Below are positions 51,426-60,176 of a stretch of DNA of 64,000 nt, in pieces. The DNA comes from Enterocloster alcoholdehydrogenati (GTDB lineage: Bacteria > Bacillota > Clostridia > Lachnospirales > Lachnospiraceae): the NCBI RefSeq assembly GCF_013282095.1, contig NZ_BLTJ01000014.1, positions 1 to 64,000 of the forward strand, written 5' to 3'. The notes beneath the pieces are model-generated. The model was not told the origin of the DNA. It saw only the letters and a program-made list of their open reading frames with translations, and did no database searches. A program made the position numbers and the translations under genes. Position 1 is the stretch's first letter, and each line of letters begins with the position of its first letter.

Positions 51426-51677
51426 ATGATGGGTGAAGTTGATGCGACAAAATTTCCACTGCATGAATGTCCATATTGCGGAGGAACAACTTTAAAAATA
51501 AAACAAAGAATTTTCGGAGTTGGGGAATACTATGTTGACCTAGAATCCGGAGACATTGATGCAACAGAACTACATAGCGGTTTGCAACATAAGAATACTG
51601 GTAAATATGCTATGTGTGCCGATTGTGGGAAAAAGCTGTTTAAGGTTGATGACAGCCTTAATGTTTTGCAAAACTGA
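51426..51677 (+). CDS. zinc-ribbon protein, small
   Basis: 83 residues. Two Cys pairs, CPYCGG at residue 15 and CADCGK near residue 64, form a likely zinc ribbon. The start may be ATG 51426 or 51429; GGAGG lies 4-7 bases upstream. Role unknown; the position next to a PP-loop enzyme and another ribbon protein suggests a small accessory module. Confidence 0.6.
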   Translation: MMGEVDATKFPLHECPYCGGTTLKIKQRIFGVGEYYVDLESGDIDATELHSGLQHKNTGKYAMCADCGKKLFKVDDSLNVLQN

Positions 51678-51695
51678 AAAATTTAGGAGTGATAA

Positions 51696-51998
51696 ATGAG
51701 AGGCGCAGTCACAAACATAAACACAATCAAAAATTTTATGGGAAACGCAAGGAGAGATATTCATAATGAATATTTGTTTGAGGCGCTGCAAGCTGCGAAC
51801 GAAGCATTGCAAAAACAGATAGCACAGGAGGTACAGAATGTATATCCAACCAAAGTCAAAGAGACTGCTACATATAAATTGACAGGAGACTGCCCTATAT
51901 GCAGTGCACCAGTTCCAGTGGAACAGCGGTATTGTTGGAGTTGCGGACAAAGATTGGATTGGTCAAAAAACCGACCAATAGAGAAGAAATGGAGATAG
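51696..51998 (+). CDS. zinc-ribbon protein
   Basis: 100 residues, helical N-terminus followed by a zinc ribbon at the end: CPICSAPVPVEQRYCWSCG. AGGAG lies upstream of ATG. The helical part (FEALQAANEALQKQIAQEVQ) is coiled-coil-like. It ends seven bases before parB. Function unknown. Confidence 0.6.
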   Translation: MRGAVTNINTIKNFMGNARRDIHNEYLFEALQAANEALQKQIAQEVQNVYPTKVKETATYKLTGDCPICSAPVPVEQRYCWSCGQRLDWSKNRPIEKKWR

Positions 51999-52004
51999 AG
52001 CATT

Positions 52005-53477
52005 ATGAAATTTAAAACACTTAATTTTAACTCTGAAAAAGCGGAGTTTACTGGTGATGATGTAAAGAGCCAGGAGATGCAGACTACTCAAGAAAAAGTA
52101 GACTATGTAGCTAAAGATACATTATCCAATTCTGTTTTGGAATTAGGACAGGCTGTAAATGGCGGTACAAATTTATCAAACTCTGCTTTTAATTTCAAAT
52201 TCATTCCACGTGAGAAAATCGTATTTAATAAAAAGAATAATTTTAATATCAGGGAAGTAGAGGAATTAGCCAACGGCTTGCTCCAGCATGGTATGCTGCA
52301 TAACCTGGTGGCTTATTATGACGATGATCAAGATAAATACATATTAGAGTCTGGCGAACGTCGTGTAAGAGCGTGCGATATGCTGCATGAAAAATATGGT
52401 AGCATTGATAATATAAATGCTTTTCAAGATAATAACGAGGAGAAAACAGCGTACCAGAACTATGTTCGTAATATCAAGCCTTTTTTTGAAAAAGGATTTG
52501 CAGTCAATGTGAAGAGAGGGTATGAGCAGGATAGTGATGATGAGACAGTTGAACAAACACGCTTAAATGAAATAGATTCTGAACTCCGCCTTAAGGAGGC
52601 GAACCTGAAGGTTCGTGATCTTACACCACAAGAAAGGGCTATTCAATTAGCTGAAACCAAGGAATTGTTGCAAGAAAGAAATAGAATTTTATATGGGCAT
52701 AATGCTCCTGAGCCAGCTTTAACAGAAATAGCAGCAAAAGTAGGGATTTCAGACAGGCAGGCTAGAAAATATAATGCCCTAGATAACCTGATTCCGGAAC
52801 TCCGCACAGAGTTTGAAGCAGGTAAGATCAATATAAATAAGGTTCCTGGCATTGCGGCGCTTCCAGAAGAGGAACAGATGATTGTTCTCGATTTTCTTCA
52901 GCAGGGAAGAAATCTTGATTCAGAGCAGATCCGGTTATATCAAGAAAATGTAAAAGCGGCGGAAAAGGCACGTAATGAGGCGGAAGCTGAGAGAAACCGT
53001 TTAGAAAATGAATTGGAAGATATCAAACAAAAAAAGGATACAGAGATACGGGAAATTTTATCGGAATCCAAAAAAAGAGAGGAGACAATCAGAAGTGAAA
53101 TTGAACGGGCGGTTAATGATAAAAATGAGGAGTTAATACTGCAACTACAGGAAGATTTAGCTAATGAACGTGAAAGTTCTGGTCGGATGATTTCAGAGAC
53201 GAATAAGTCTTTAAAGGATACAAAAAAGGCATTGGAAGAAGCTAATAGACGGGTAGAGGCGTTATCGAAAAAGGACAATGATATGACGGCATTAGTGAGG
53301 GCGAGAACTGAGATAGACATACAGATGTCGGTGCTTACTGATATCACGGAGAAGCTGATTAGGTTAGTGGAGCACTATAAGAACATTGCAACTGATCAGC
53401 AGATGAATGAAGTTATGAAAAGCGTTACAGAAAATAGAGGAATCATAAAGCTGGTTGAAATGATGAAGGAGGAGTAG
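52005..53477 (+). CDS. ParB/Spo0J-like nuclease-fold protein with long coiled coil
   Basis: 490 residues. The N-terminal ParB/sulfiredoxin-type domain contains KFIPREKIVFNKK and, further on, ILESGERRVRACDML, the family's Gly-Glu-Arg-Arg motif. A central HTH (TEIAAKVGISDRQARKYNALD) binds DNA. From about residue 300 a coiled coil follows (EKARNEAEAERNRLENELEDI) for some 150 residues, an unusual addition. It is the natural partner of ParA at 48398 and may load on the repeat array at 55.7-57.5 kb (inference). Confidence 0.8.
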   Translation: MKFKTLNFNSEKAEFTGDDVKSQEMQTTQEKVDYVAKDTLSNSVLELGQAVNGGTNLSNSAFNFKFIPREKIVFNKKNNFNIREVEELANGLLQHGMLHNLVAYYDDDQDKYILESGERRVRACDMLHEKYGSIDNINAFQDNNEEKTAYQNYVRNIKPFFEKGFAVNVKRGYEQDSDDETVEQTRLNEIDSELRLKEANLKVRDLTPQERAIQLAETKELLQERNRILYGHNAPEPALTEIAAKVGISDRQARKYNALDNLIPELRTEFEAGKININKVPGIAALPEEEQMIVLDFLQQGRNLDSEQIRLYQENVKAAEKARNEAEAERNRLENELEDIKQKKDTEIREILSESKKREETIRSEIERAVNDKNEELILQLQEDLANERESSGRMISETNKSLKDTKKALEEANRRVEALSKKDNDMTALVRARTEIDIQMSVLTDITEKLIRLVEHYKNIATDQQMNEVMKSVTENRGIIKLVEMMKEE

Positions 53478-53480
53478 TAA

Positions 53481-53828
53481 ATGATATCTTCGCAAAGAAA
53501 TTTTGAGATTATCCAAAAAAAGAAAGAAGGAGCAACATTGGCAATGTTGGCCAAAGAATATCATCTTTCAAGAGAACGCATTCGCTTGATCTGCAATAAT
53601 GATAACTTCTGTAAGTATCCTTATCAGGAATTGATCAAATTAGGAGCCACATCCAAGACTGCTTTGAATGTTTGTAAAATATTTGAAAATGCAAATGTAA
53701 AGTCAAGAGATGACTTGGAAAAACTTTCATTATCACAGATTGAAACATTACCTGGAGCCTCATATCGTTCACAGGCGATGGTATACATAGCAATTTTATA
53801 TAATCTTGTAAAAAATGATTTAAAATAA
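53481..53828 (+). CDS. sigma-region-4-like HTH protein
   Basis: 115 residues. The N-terminal HTH (LAMLAKEYHLSRERIRLICNN) resembles sigma-70 region 4. The C-terminal half (LSLSQIETLPGASYRSQAM) resembles the helix-hairpin-helix of RNA polymerase alpha C-terminal domains. It starts three bases after the ParB stop and so is co-translated with it. Probably an element transcription regulator. Confidence 0.6.
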   Translation: MISSQRNFEIIQKKKEGATLAMLAKEYHLSRERIRLICNNDNFCKYPYQELIKLGATSKTALNVCKIFENANVKSRDDLEKLSLSQIETLPGASYRSQAMVYIAILYNLVKNDLK

Positions 53829-53848
53829 TCATAAGGGGAGGAACCGTG

Positions 53849-55330
53849 ATGGGAGATTTAATAAGTAACCAGCTTCAAGTAGAGGGAGTTAATTGCAAAG
53901 GATTTGGAATTATCCCCAAGTATGTAATGATCGATAACGATTTAGCAATCGAAGCGAAAACAATATATGCATATATATGCAGTCTTGCTGGAAATGGTAA
54001 GACTGCATTTCCAGCAAGAGATAGGATACTTACAGATTTACAAATCAGTAAAGACGCATACTATAAATATTTTCGGCAATTGCTTGATAATGGTTATATT
54101 GTTGTCAATCAAGAAAAAAACACAAATGGATCATTTGGAAAAAATATTTATACACTCATATCTAACCCGAAAAAGTTTGAGAAAAAGGATGATAAGGATA
54201 CTAATCAGACATACAGTAGGATCAGATTCTCAGGATTGAAGGCCATGGGATTTGGAATCATCCCAAGAGCAGTTATGCTAGACTCACGTTTACCAATAAA
54301 ATCTAAGGGAATATATGCGTACTTTTGCAGCTTTACAGGCTCAGGAAACAGTGCATTTCCACGGAAAGAAACGATACTATATCACTTGGGTATTACAGAA
54401 AAGACATACTACAAGTTCTATACATTACTTACCGGATTAAACTATATCACAGCCGTACAACGTCATATTGAGGGTAGGCTACAAGTAAATGATTATTACC
54501 TTATGGATATGCCAAATAAGGACAACGCTGTAAAAAAGGTAGATATTGCTACCAAAATACAGGACTGTAAGAATCAGGACACGGCAGATATATGTACCAG
54601 AATACAGGACTGTAAGAACCAGGACACGGCAGATACGTGTACCAGAATACAGGACTGTAAGAACCAGGACACGGCAGATACGTGTACCAGAATACAGGAC
54701 TGTAGGAATCAGGACACGGCAGATATGGATAATATGATACAGGACTGTAGAAATCAGGACACGGTAAAACAGGACACGGTAAAACAGGACACTAATATAA
54801 ACAATCTTACTATAAACAATTCTACTATAAACAATCCTTCCCTCTCTCTTGACAGCGAGAGAAAGAGGGAGGAGCAGATACAGGCTGATGTAGAAAAAGA
54901 ATTATTATCCATGAGGAAATTACCATATTGGTATAAGACAAATGAACAGTACATAACTGCAGCAATTCATTTTATGTCAAATTGGAATACTTTATACCCA
55001 AAAGGATACAAAGATCCTCTGATGCAGCGTGTTTATAACCTCTTCAACGAAGCACTGATTCAAATGTGCACAGAGGAAAAGATGGTCTTAAAAGGATGTC
55101 AGATCAGTTATGCGAAGGTAATTGACAAAATCAATCAGAGTGCTATTTTTTACGAGAACCATATAGATATATCAGAATTTGCGGAGCCAGCTATGGATAA
55201 TTTTTATAATGCGTGTGTTAACTTTAACATAAAAAATCCAATCCAATATATGAAGTCGTGCATTTGGGATGCAATGCTGACTGGAAGTATCAGAATGTTT
55301 GCGCAATTAAAACAGGATGTGTACTATTAG
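53849..55330 (+). CDS. replication-initiator-like protein with two winged-helix repeats
   Basis: From ATG 53849 (GGAGG seven bases upstream; GTG at 53846) the protein has 493 residues. Two similar HTH_36-type domains open it, each beginning GFGIIP and containing IYAYxCS...TAFP or SAFP then an HTH. Next comes a low-complexity region with five 15-residue repeats (IQDC-x-NQDTAD, positions 234-315 approximately), then a C-terminal helical domain with LPYWYKTNEQYITAAIHFM. This domain order is typical of initiators in Firmicute plasmids and elements. An AT-rich segment and large repeat array directly downstream fit an origin. The gene could instead be a regulator. Confidence 0.65.
   Translation: MGDLISNQLQVEGVNCKGFGIIPKYVMIDNDLAIEAKTIYAYICSLAGNGKTAFPARDRILTDLQISKDAYYKYFRQLLDNGYIVVNQEKNTNGSFGKNIYTLISNPKKFEKKDDKDTNQTYSRIRFSGLKAMGFGIIPRAVMLDSRLPIKSKGIYAYFCSFTGSGNSAFPRKETILYHLGITEKTYYKFYTLLTGLNYITAVQRHIEGRLQVNDYYLMDMPNKDNAVKKVDIATKIQDCKNQDTADICTRIQDCKNQDTADTCTRIQDCKNQDTADTCTRIQDCRNQDTADMDNMIQDCRNQDTVKQDTVKQDTNINNLTINNSTINNPSLSLDSERKREEQIQADVEKELLSMRKLPYWYKTNEQYITAAIHFMSNWNTLYPKGYKDPLMQRVYNLFNEALIQMCTEEKMVLKGCQISYAKVIDKINQSAIFYENHIDISEFAEPAMDNFYNACVNFNIKNPIQYMKSCIWDAMLTGSIRMFAQLKQDVYY
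54551..54793 (+). repeat. 45-bp tandem repeat inside the Rep-like gene
   Basis: Units start at 54551, 54596, 54641, 54686 and 54731, each opening ACCAGAATACAGGACTGTA or close, with CAGGACACGGCAGATA in the middle. The period of 45 keeps the reading frame (15 residues). The last unit decays into short CAGGACACGGTAAAA copies. Copy number probably varies between strains. Confidence 0.9.
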
Positions 55331-55479
55331 ACAATAAAAAGGACAAATAAACAGGCATAGCGTATTCTGCAAAAATAGTGGTTTTGAGATTGTTTGACAC
55401 AGGGAAATGTTTTATAATAAAAGGATATACAGGAAGGAGGAAGATAGAAGGACAAAATAACTATAATGTCTGATTATAA

Positions 55480-55690
55480 TGTCACCTTTCCTGGAATTTA
55501 TTATAACAGAGACTAAGAAAAATTCAATAATAAAATTAATAATTTCTTAAATAATCGATAAGTTTTAAAGTGTTAAAATTCTTTGTAAATTGAGGAAAAT
55601 ATCATAAAAAGAAACTTTCTAACAGCCGTACATTCTGTACATGAAAATCTCTATAAACGAATTATGAAATTGTATATTAAGAAAAAATGG
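55480..55690. other. AT-rich non-coding segment next to the Rep-like gene
   Basis: By eye this stretch is far richer in A and T than its flanks and carries no gene. A small hairpin-type repeat GTACATTCTGTAC sits near 55630. It lies between the Rep-like gene and the repeat array, the usual place for a strand-opening region of an origin. A TTGACA at 55394 and TATAAT at 55413 lie just ahead, but 13 bases apart, so they are not a normal promoter. Confidence 0.4.
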
Positions 55691-55731
55691 GACTTCAGAG
55701 ATAAACAAAACCATTTAGAAAATTGAAGCTG

Positions 55732-57500
55732 GAACTGGTTTTAACTAATCAACAGAAGTAAGAGGTGGAATGCGTGGAGTACCCCTCGGAATCGGAATAA
55801 CTGGGAGGGCCGTAACTGGTTCCGGTTGATCAGGTAGAAGTAGGAACAGGAATATCTGAGAGGCCGGAACTGGTTCCGGTCGGTCAGGTAGGAGTAGTAG
55901 GAACTGGAAGATCTGAGGGGCGGAACTGGTTCCGGTTGATCAGGTAGAAGTAGGAATAGGAATATCTGAGGGGCCGGAACTGGTTCCGGTCGGTCAGGTA
56001 GGAGTAGTAGGAACTGGAAGATCTGAGGGGCAGAACTGGTTCCGGTTAATCAGGTAGAAGTAGGAATTGGAAGAACTGGTAGGCCGGAACTGGTTCCGGT
56101 TGATCAGGTAGAAGTAGGAACAGGAAGATCTGGAAGGCCGGAACTGGTTCCGGTCGGTCAGGTAGAAGTAGGAACAGGAAGATCTGGGGGGCCGGAACTG
56201 GTTTCGGTCGGTCAGGTAGGAGTAGTAGGAACTGGAATATCTGAGGGGCGGAACTGGTTCCGGTTAATCAGGTAGAAGTAGGAATTGGAAGAACTGGTAG
56301 GCCGGAACTGGTTCCGGTCGGTCAGGTAGGAGTAGTAGGAACTGGAAGATCTGAGGGGCCGGAACTGGTTCCGGTTGATCAGGTAGAAGTAGGAATTGGA
56401 AGAACTGGTAGGCCGGAACTGGTTCCGGTTGATCAGGTAGGAGTAGTAGGAACTGGAATATCTGAGGGCCGTAACTGGTTCCGGTCAGTCAGGTAGAAGT
56501 AGGAACAGGAATATCTGGTAGGCCGGAACTGGTTCCGGTTGATCAGGTAGTAGAAGTAGGAACTGGAAGAACTGGTAGGCCGTAACTGGTTCCGGTTGGT
56601 CAGGTAGGAGTAGTAGGAACTGGAAGATCTGAGGGGCGGAACTGGTTCCGGTTGATCAGGTAGGAGTAGTAGGAACTGGAAGATCTGAGGGGTGGAACTG
56701 GTTCCGGTCGGTCAGGCAGAAGTAGGAACAGGAATATCTGGTAGGCCGGAACTGGTTCCGGTCGGTCAGGCAGAAGTAGGAACTGGAATATCTGAGGGGC
56801 CGTAACTGGTTCCGGTTGATTAGGTAGAAGTAGGAATTGGAAGAACTGGTAGGCCGTAACTGGTTCCGGTTGATCAGGTAGTAGAAGTAGGAACTGGAAT
56901 ATCTGAGGGGCCGTAACTGGTTCCGGTTGATCAGGTAGAAGTAGGAATTGGAAGATCTGGGAGGCCGGAACTGGTTCTGGTCGGTCAGGTAGGAGTAGTA
57001 GGAACTGGAATATCTGAGGGCCGTAACTGGTTCCGGTCAGTCAGGTAGAAGTAGGAACAGGAATATCTGGTAGGCCGTAACTGGTTCCGGTTGGTCAGGT
57101 AGGAGTAGTAGGAACTGGAATATCTGAGGGGCGTAACTGGTTCCGGTTGATCAGGTAGAAGTAGGAATTGGAAGATCTGGGAGGCCGGAACTGGTTCCGG
57201 TCGGTCAGGTAGAAGTGGGAACAGGAAGATCTGAGGGGCGTAACTGGTTCCGGTTGATCAGGTAGAAGTAGGAATTGGAAGAACTGGTAGGCCGGAACTG
57301 GTTCCGGTTGATCAGGTAGTAGAAGTAGGAACAGGAATATCTGAGGGGCCGTAACTGGTTCCGGTTGATCAGGTAGAAGTAGGAATTGGAAGAACTGGTA
57401 GGCCGGAACTGGTTCCGGTTGGTCAGGTAGGAGCCGGAAGATACGATCCGCCGCCGGAATCGGAACCATTGAGGCCGTAACTGGTTCCGGTCGATCAGAT
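55732..57500 (+). repeat. 31-copy tandem array of a 54-57 bp repeat
   Basis: I counted 31 copies of AACTGGTTCCGGT or a one- or two-base variant, first at 55814 and last at 57479, plus a decayed copy at 55732. Spacing is 53-57 bases (mostly 54) except the last, 72. Most copies sit in CCGGAACTGGTTCCGG, a 7+7 inverted repeat around TG. Within a unit GAACTGG-like words recur two to three times. One unit counts 20 G and 7 C on the plus strand, a strong skew. It carries no credible gene. Possible roles are ParB centromere, Rep iterons or transfer-related DNA; which is not shown. Confidence 0.95.
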
Positions 57501-57562
57501 AGAAGTAGGAGCCGGAAGATACCATTTGTCCCCAGAACAGGAACAACTTCCGACCATCCGCA

Positions 57563-57636
57563 AGGGGGGACAAGGGAGAGCCAAAGAGCACCCCTACGGG
57601 GTTTAAAGAGAAAGTCACCTCTCCCTTATCCCCCCT
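57563..57636. other. nested inverted repeat, candidate oriT or single-strand origin
   Basis: AGGGGGGACAAGGGAGAG (57563-57580) pairs with its partner at 57619-57636 with one mismatch over 18 bp. Inside, ACCCC-TAC-GGGGT (57590-57602) forms a second hairpin. The structure lies between the repeat array and the relaxase gene. Relaxase origins usually carry such repeats next to the nick site, but no nick sequence can be assigned. The frame 57205-57618 that covers it is an artefact. Confidence 0.6.
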
Positions 57637-57647
57637 CGCTATGGGGC

Positions 57648-57930
57648 ATGGAAATGTGGAAAACCTTTTAGGTTTACCACATTACCACACCCCGCCGCTC
57701 ACCCCCCAAACCCTTTCCGACTTTCTCCCTGCAAACTGCTTCCTTCATCATCTCTGGCCTCACCGCTCGCTCACCTCCGGTTCACTCGCTAAGCCACGAT
57801 AAAACTGTGGCTTTGAGGCAGGAATAGGACAGACACCTATGGTATCTGTCGCCTCAACATTTTCCTGGCAAAGCCAGGAAATATAAGCATTTTTCGTACA
57901 TAACACAAATGTACACGAATCCATAAAAAT
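57648..57930. other. cluster of strong hairpins upstream of the relaxase end
   Basis: No gene here. Stems: TGTGGAAAACC with GGTTTACCACA (57655-57681, one mismatch); AAGCCAC with GTGGCTT (57791-57813); TTGAGGC with GCCTCAA enclosing GACAGA with TCTGTC (57814-57857); TTTCCTGGC-aaa-GCCAGGAAA (57861-57881). The density suggests a structured RNA, a lagging-strand origin, or part of oriT. Confidence 0.5.
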
Positions 57931-58001
57931 AGGCTTTCAGTAATCACAGAATCTTGCTTAAGCGTTGAAAAAACTAGATTTTTTGTGTGTCCATTTAAGG
58001 T

Positions 58002-59609
58002 TTATAAAGCATCATGTTCGTAATCCAGGTTATTTGAATGCTTATGAGGATTAAGCTTGGCCTTTTCACGGAGGGCTTTTATATTATTTTTATCATCATC
58101 TTGGCGATAAACAGACGATGGGTTACGGGTGGTATTAGCGTAGCATAGGCTGACAAGCAGGTCTGACATGAGTGATATTGTTCGATATTCAGCACGCTCT
58201 TTTTGGTAAGAATCATAGGCTTGCTCCGCATCCTTTGCATATTCGTTTCCTTCTTTTTGTGCTTCGTGTAAAAGGGTTCGTCCGAGTTTTTCATTTTGCT
58301 TAACATCTTTTCCCCAAATATATTTACTGCCTAATATGCTTTTTGCTGATGTATTCCCATTGTCAGCTGCATTTTGATAGAAATGAATTGCTTTGTCGGG
58401 ATCATGAAATGCAGAGTCTGGATCATCATAGATTCGTCCCAATAGATAGGCTGCCTGAGAATCGCCGTCTTTAATTTCATTTTTAAGGGCAAATATAGTC
58501 TGATTGGAAATGCCACGTTTTAAAAGTGTTTTATAACTGGGGAGCCGTGTGTTTAACAGGGCGTAATAAAGCGATTTGTCCTTTCGCAACTCTTGAGCAG
58601 CCTTTAAAACAACATTGGCTAAACGCTGGTCAATATCCTCTTTAGCTTTTAAAATTGCAATCCGGAGTTCTTTTTGGGTTGGAGAATATGTGGATGCAAT
58701 TTCTTTGTGATAGTTTAAGAATGAATCGTATTCTTTTTTTAATTCTTCCTTTCCGATCATGTTTTGTACGATTTGATCTACCTGTTTTTTTACTTCGGGG
58801 GGAAGGTAAGCATACTTTATGCTTCCTTTTTTGGGAAGGTTAGTAACTAAGTCTGCCAACTCTCTGGAGGATGAACTAAGGAAATCTCGATTTACTTTCC
58901 GTAGAGTTTGAAAGGAAGGCTGTGTACAGATATTATCTGCTAGTTTCTGCGATTTTGTTTGTGTATATTTTTTACTGGATTCAAGAAGAGCATCTCTTGA
59001 TTGGGTTTTAAGAATGTTCAGTTCATTCCGTTTATTGGCAGTGATTCGTCTGGCCAAAATTTCTCTACAGCGGTGTTGTTGACGGATTGATATGTACGGC
59101 GTCGGCACGTGCTTGGGATTTTTACTCCAAAGCATATAATGGACATGGGGGTGTCCTTTCTCTTTATGAAATGCAGCTACCCATTGCAGTTCAGTTGCTG
59201 GTATTCCAAGAGTTGAACTAATTTCGGGGAGAGACAAAGTAAGCAAATCCTTCCAGGCGGCTTTATCCATGTAATTTAAATCCTGAGCATCCTCCTCTGA
59301 CAATGATAGAATACCTCTGTAGATACAATGCGTTTTTGAAATATTTTTCATATTTCGGCAGACCGCGTTTACATCACTGGTATCAATATTTCCAAAAAGA
59401 CCATTGGAACGCGGACGTTCATGGATATAGCGCATATAAGTTTCGTTATCAGAGGAACCCGTCATGTCCTGGGAGAGTTCTTGATCTAAAGGATATAAAT
59501 CAACCCCCTCTCTAGTGGCGATATAGTAAAGGTAATTATAGTTGAGTATAGGTGTATTTTTCTGATTGGGTGAATGGCAGCGTATTTTTGATATTACCTT
59601 GCTTTTCAT
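58002..59609 (-). CDS. MobP-type relaxase (MobL/MobP3-like) with Sel1-like repeats
   Basis: 535 residues. The HUH relaxase core has H148 and the metal-binding HPHVH (H153, H155, H157) in GHPHVHYMLW; RGILSLSEEDAQDLNY resembles the MobP3 N-terminal block. The nicking Tyr is probably among N-terminal Tyr residues 24-29. C-terminal Sel1-like repeats (AAYLLGRIYDDPDS; AIHFYQNAADNGNTSAKSILG), helical protein-binding modules, are an unusual addition. The gene runs leftward, last of the int-mob unit; the candidate oriT lies just past its end. It would nick and lead the transfer strand through VirD4. Confidence 0.8.
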   Translation of the reverse strand: MKSKVISKIRCHSPNQKNTPILNYNYLYYIATREGVDLYPLDQELSQDMTGSSDNETYMRYIHERPRSNGLFGNIDTSDVNAVCRNMKNISKTHCIYRGILSLSEEDAQDLNYMDKAAWKDLLTLSLPEISSTLGIPATELQWVAAFHKEKGHPHVHYMLWSKNPKHVPTPYISIRQQHRCREILARRITANKRNELNILKTQSRDALLESSKKYTQTKSQKLADNICTQPSFQTLRKVNRDFLSSSSRELADLVTNLPKKGSIKYAYLPPEVKKQVDQIVQNMIGKEELKKEYDSFLNYHKEIASTYSPTQKELRIAILKAKEDIDQRLANVVLKAAQELRKDKSLYYALLNTRLPSYKTLLKRGISNQTIFALKNEIKDGDSQAAYLLGRIYDDPDSAFHDPDKAIHFYQNAADNGNTSAKSILGSKYIWGKDVKQNEKLGRTLLHEAQKEGNEYAKDAEQAYDSYQKERAEYRTISLMSDLLVSLCYANTTRNPSSVYRQDDDKNNIKALREKAKLNPHKHSNNLDYEHDAL

Positions 59610-59632
59610 AGGGATTACTCCTTGCTAAAACT

Positions 59633-60145
59633 CTAAGTGTTCTCAGATAAGACCTTTAACCAGTCAGGTAAGGCGTCGGTTTCATTTTGCACAGATTCTG
59701 AGTGTTCTTTAGGCAATGGATCCATATGTAAAATATTTTCAAGCACCCGTTTTCCAGATGAAAGTTCATATGCTTCTTTTTCACACTGGTAATAATATGC
59801 CTGGTATTCAGAAAAATCTAAATCAGGATTTAACTCAATGTAATTTTTTAGCTGCATAAAATTGGCTCGTTGAATTTCGCCAATCAAACGTCGAAGGGTT
59901 TTTGCCTCATTTTTTGTTTTGATATCTAAAATTGTTTCCATAGTTTCCCGTATGATTTTTTCGGTATTGCTGATAGATTTTTCGGCCATTTCAGAGCGTA
60001 TATGCGAAAGCGTGATTTTTCGTACATATGCAGAGCGAGAAAGGCCAGCTATTTGCGCACAGCAATCCAGCATGGCAATATCTTCCTCGCTTAGTCGAAA
60101 ATGAACCGTTGAGGTATTCTTTTCTTCTGGCAGTTTCTTTTTCAT
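59633..60145 (-). CDS. MobC-like relaxosome accessory protein, ribbon-helix-helix
   Basis: 170 residues. The N-terminal ribbon-helix-helix reads VHFRLSEEDIAMLDCCAQIA with LSRSAYVRKI, a motif of MobC and other oriT-binding proteins. The helical rest includes KTLRRLIGEIQRANFMQL. It lies 23 bases upstream of the relaxase on the same strand. It probably binds the inverted repeats and helps the relaxase nick. Confidence 0.8.
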   Translation of the reverse strand: MKKKLPEEKNTSTVHFRLSEEDIAMLDCCAQIAGLSRSAYVRKITLSHIRSEMAEKSISNTEKIIRETMETILDIKTKNEAKTLRRLIGEIQRANFMQLKNYIELNPDLDFSEYQAYYYQCEKEAYELSSGKRVLENILHMDPLPKEHSESVQNETDALPDWLKVLSENT

Positions 60146-60176
60146 TTCATGGCGATAGAAGGATTTAAACTAAGTG

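Noticed and set aside
55732-57500. CRISPR array
   Set aside because: Units differ along their whole length in shared positions, there are no unique constant-size spacers, and no cas gene lies near.
57095-57618. Minus-strand frames of 124 and 137 residues across the repeat array
   Set aside because: They only translate the tandem repeat and the inverted repeat (recurring NRNQ-type motifs), have no ribosome site, and shift frame with the 54/56/57 spacing.
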